From JAWLCG01 sp041687295 (lineage in GTDB: Bacteria > Planctomycetota > Phycisphaerae > SM23-33 > FEN-1343), in assembly GCA_041687295.1 (NCBI GenBank), contig JAWLCG010000135.1, positions 1 through 11,664 of the forward strand: a stretch of 11,664 bases of DNA, read 5' to 3'. Positions 11,388-11,664 of this stretch are shown here, one piece after another. Numbering within the stretch: the stretch's first letter is position 1; every line of letters begins with the position of its first letter. Below the pieces are notes generated by a model. That model was not told where the DNA came from and did not search any database. It saw only the letters and a list, made by a program, of their open reading frames with translations. The position numbers and the translations under genes are program-made.

Positions 11388-11664
11388 TTCTCAGGCGTTT
11401 TGAGCGGACCTTCGGGCGGGTGCTGCTGGGCAAGCCCAATGGCCAGACCCCCCTTGACCTGCACGAGCAGGACGTGCCCGTGCCCCGGCTGGAGCCAACG
11501 TGGCATCGGCTGCGCGTGGCGATGCTGAGCGACCTGCATTTCGGGCGGTTCGTCGCCGAGGGCTACACGGGCCGAATCGTCCAGGCCGTCAACGCCCGGC
11601 AGGTGGACCTGGTCCTGCTGGCCGGCGACCTGGTGGACCGCCTGCCAAGCCAGCCCGCCCGCTG
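11384..11664 (+). CDS. Calcineurin-like metallophosphoesterase, N-terminal part (runs off window)
   Basis: The ATG at 11384 overlaps the stop of the CbiX gene by four bases (ATGA). The 93 codons present give MILRRFERTF..., a short N-terminal segment, then 'RVAMLSDLHFG' with Asp50 and His52 (the metal-binding DxH motif), and 'VDLVLLAGDLVD' with Gly81-Asp82 (the GD motif). These are the first two motifs of the YkuE/YaeI-like phosphoesterase group; GNHE and the later His motifs would lie beyond the window. Function in relatives includes UDP-diacylglucosamine hydrolysis and other phosphodiesterase activities; substrate cannot be told. Close coupling to the chelatase gene is notable but no functional link is established. 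Confidence 0.85.
   Translation, partial: MILRRFERTFGRVLLGKPNGQTPLDLHEQDVPVPRLEPTWHRLRVAMLSDLHFGRFVAEGYTGRIVQAVNARQVDLVLLAGDLVDRLPSQPAR

Noticed and set aside
9487..11439. 650-codon open frame on the minus strand
   Set aside because: It runs antisense across the M28 peptidase, the inverted repeats and CbiX; it is Arg/Gly/Pro-rich, has no family features, and reflects GC-rich codon shadowing.

Overview
The window is GC-rich (roughly 70%), with long out-of-frame open frames almost everywhere. Gene content and the style of the tyrosine recombinase suggest a planctomycete, perhaps of the Phycisphaerae. That placement is inference from recollected gene style, not a search result.

Region 1 (about 1-4732, all + strand) is the right-hand end of an integrative element. 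It carries small genes with strong AAAGGRG-type ribosome binding sites: an unknown 90-aa protein, a stand-alone M41/FtsH-like zinc peptidase domain without an ATPase, an unknown 237-aa protein, a phage HK97 gp10-like tail protein, an excisionase-like HTH protein, two unknown proteins and a tyrosine recombinase. The recombinase gene runs into the 3' end of tRNA-Val(CAC), which lies on the opposite strand. That tRNA end is therefore the likely attachment site; the partner site is not in the window. Between the HTH gene and the next gene there is a consensus-like promoter followed by a leader with three predicted hairpins, the last overlapping the Shine-Dalgarno sequence.

Region 2 (about 4706-8616, all - strand) looks like ordinary chromosome: tRNA-Val with its own promoter, tatA, an RluD-type pseudouridine synthase, a MtbC-like corrinoid protein, a membrane-anchored TPR-like protein and a lipoprotein. 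The last two are tightly spaced and probably co-transcribed. The gap between the pseudouridine synthase and corrinoid genes holds a long hairpin and two oppositely oriented arrays of an 8-bp repeat.

Region 3 (about 8700-11664, + strand) holds a secreted M28-family metallopeptidase with PA and PDZ domains, split by a single-base frameshift at a GGGG run. It is followed by a repeat-rich intergenic stretch built from two inverted copies of a ~120-bp repeat with covarying hairpins. A CbiX-type cobaltochelatase/ferrochelatase, probably leaderless, comes next and overlaps (ATGA) a calcineurin-like phosphoesterase cut off by the window end.

The corrinoid protein and CbiX both point to tetrapyrrole/cobalamin metabolism in the host, but they are not adjacent and nothing shows that they are co-regulated.
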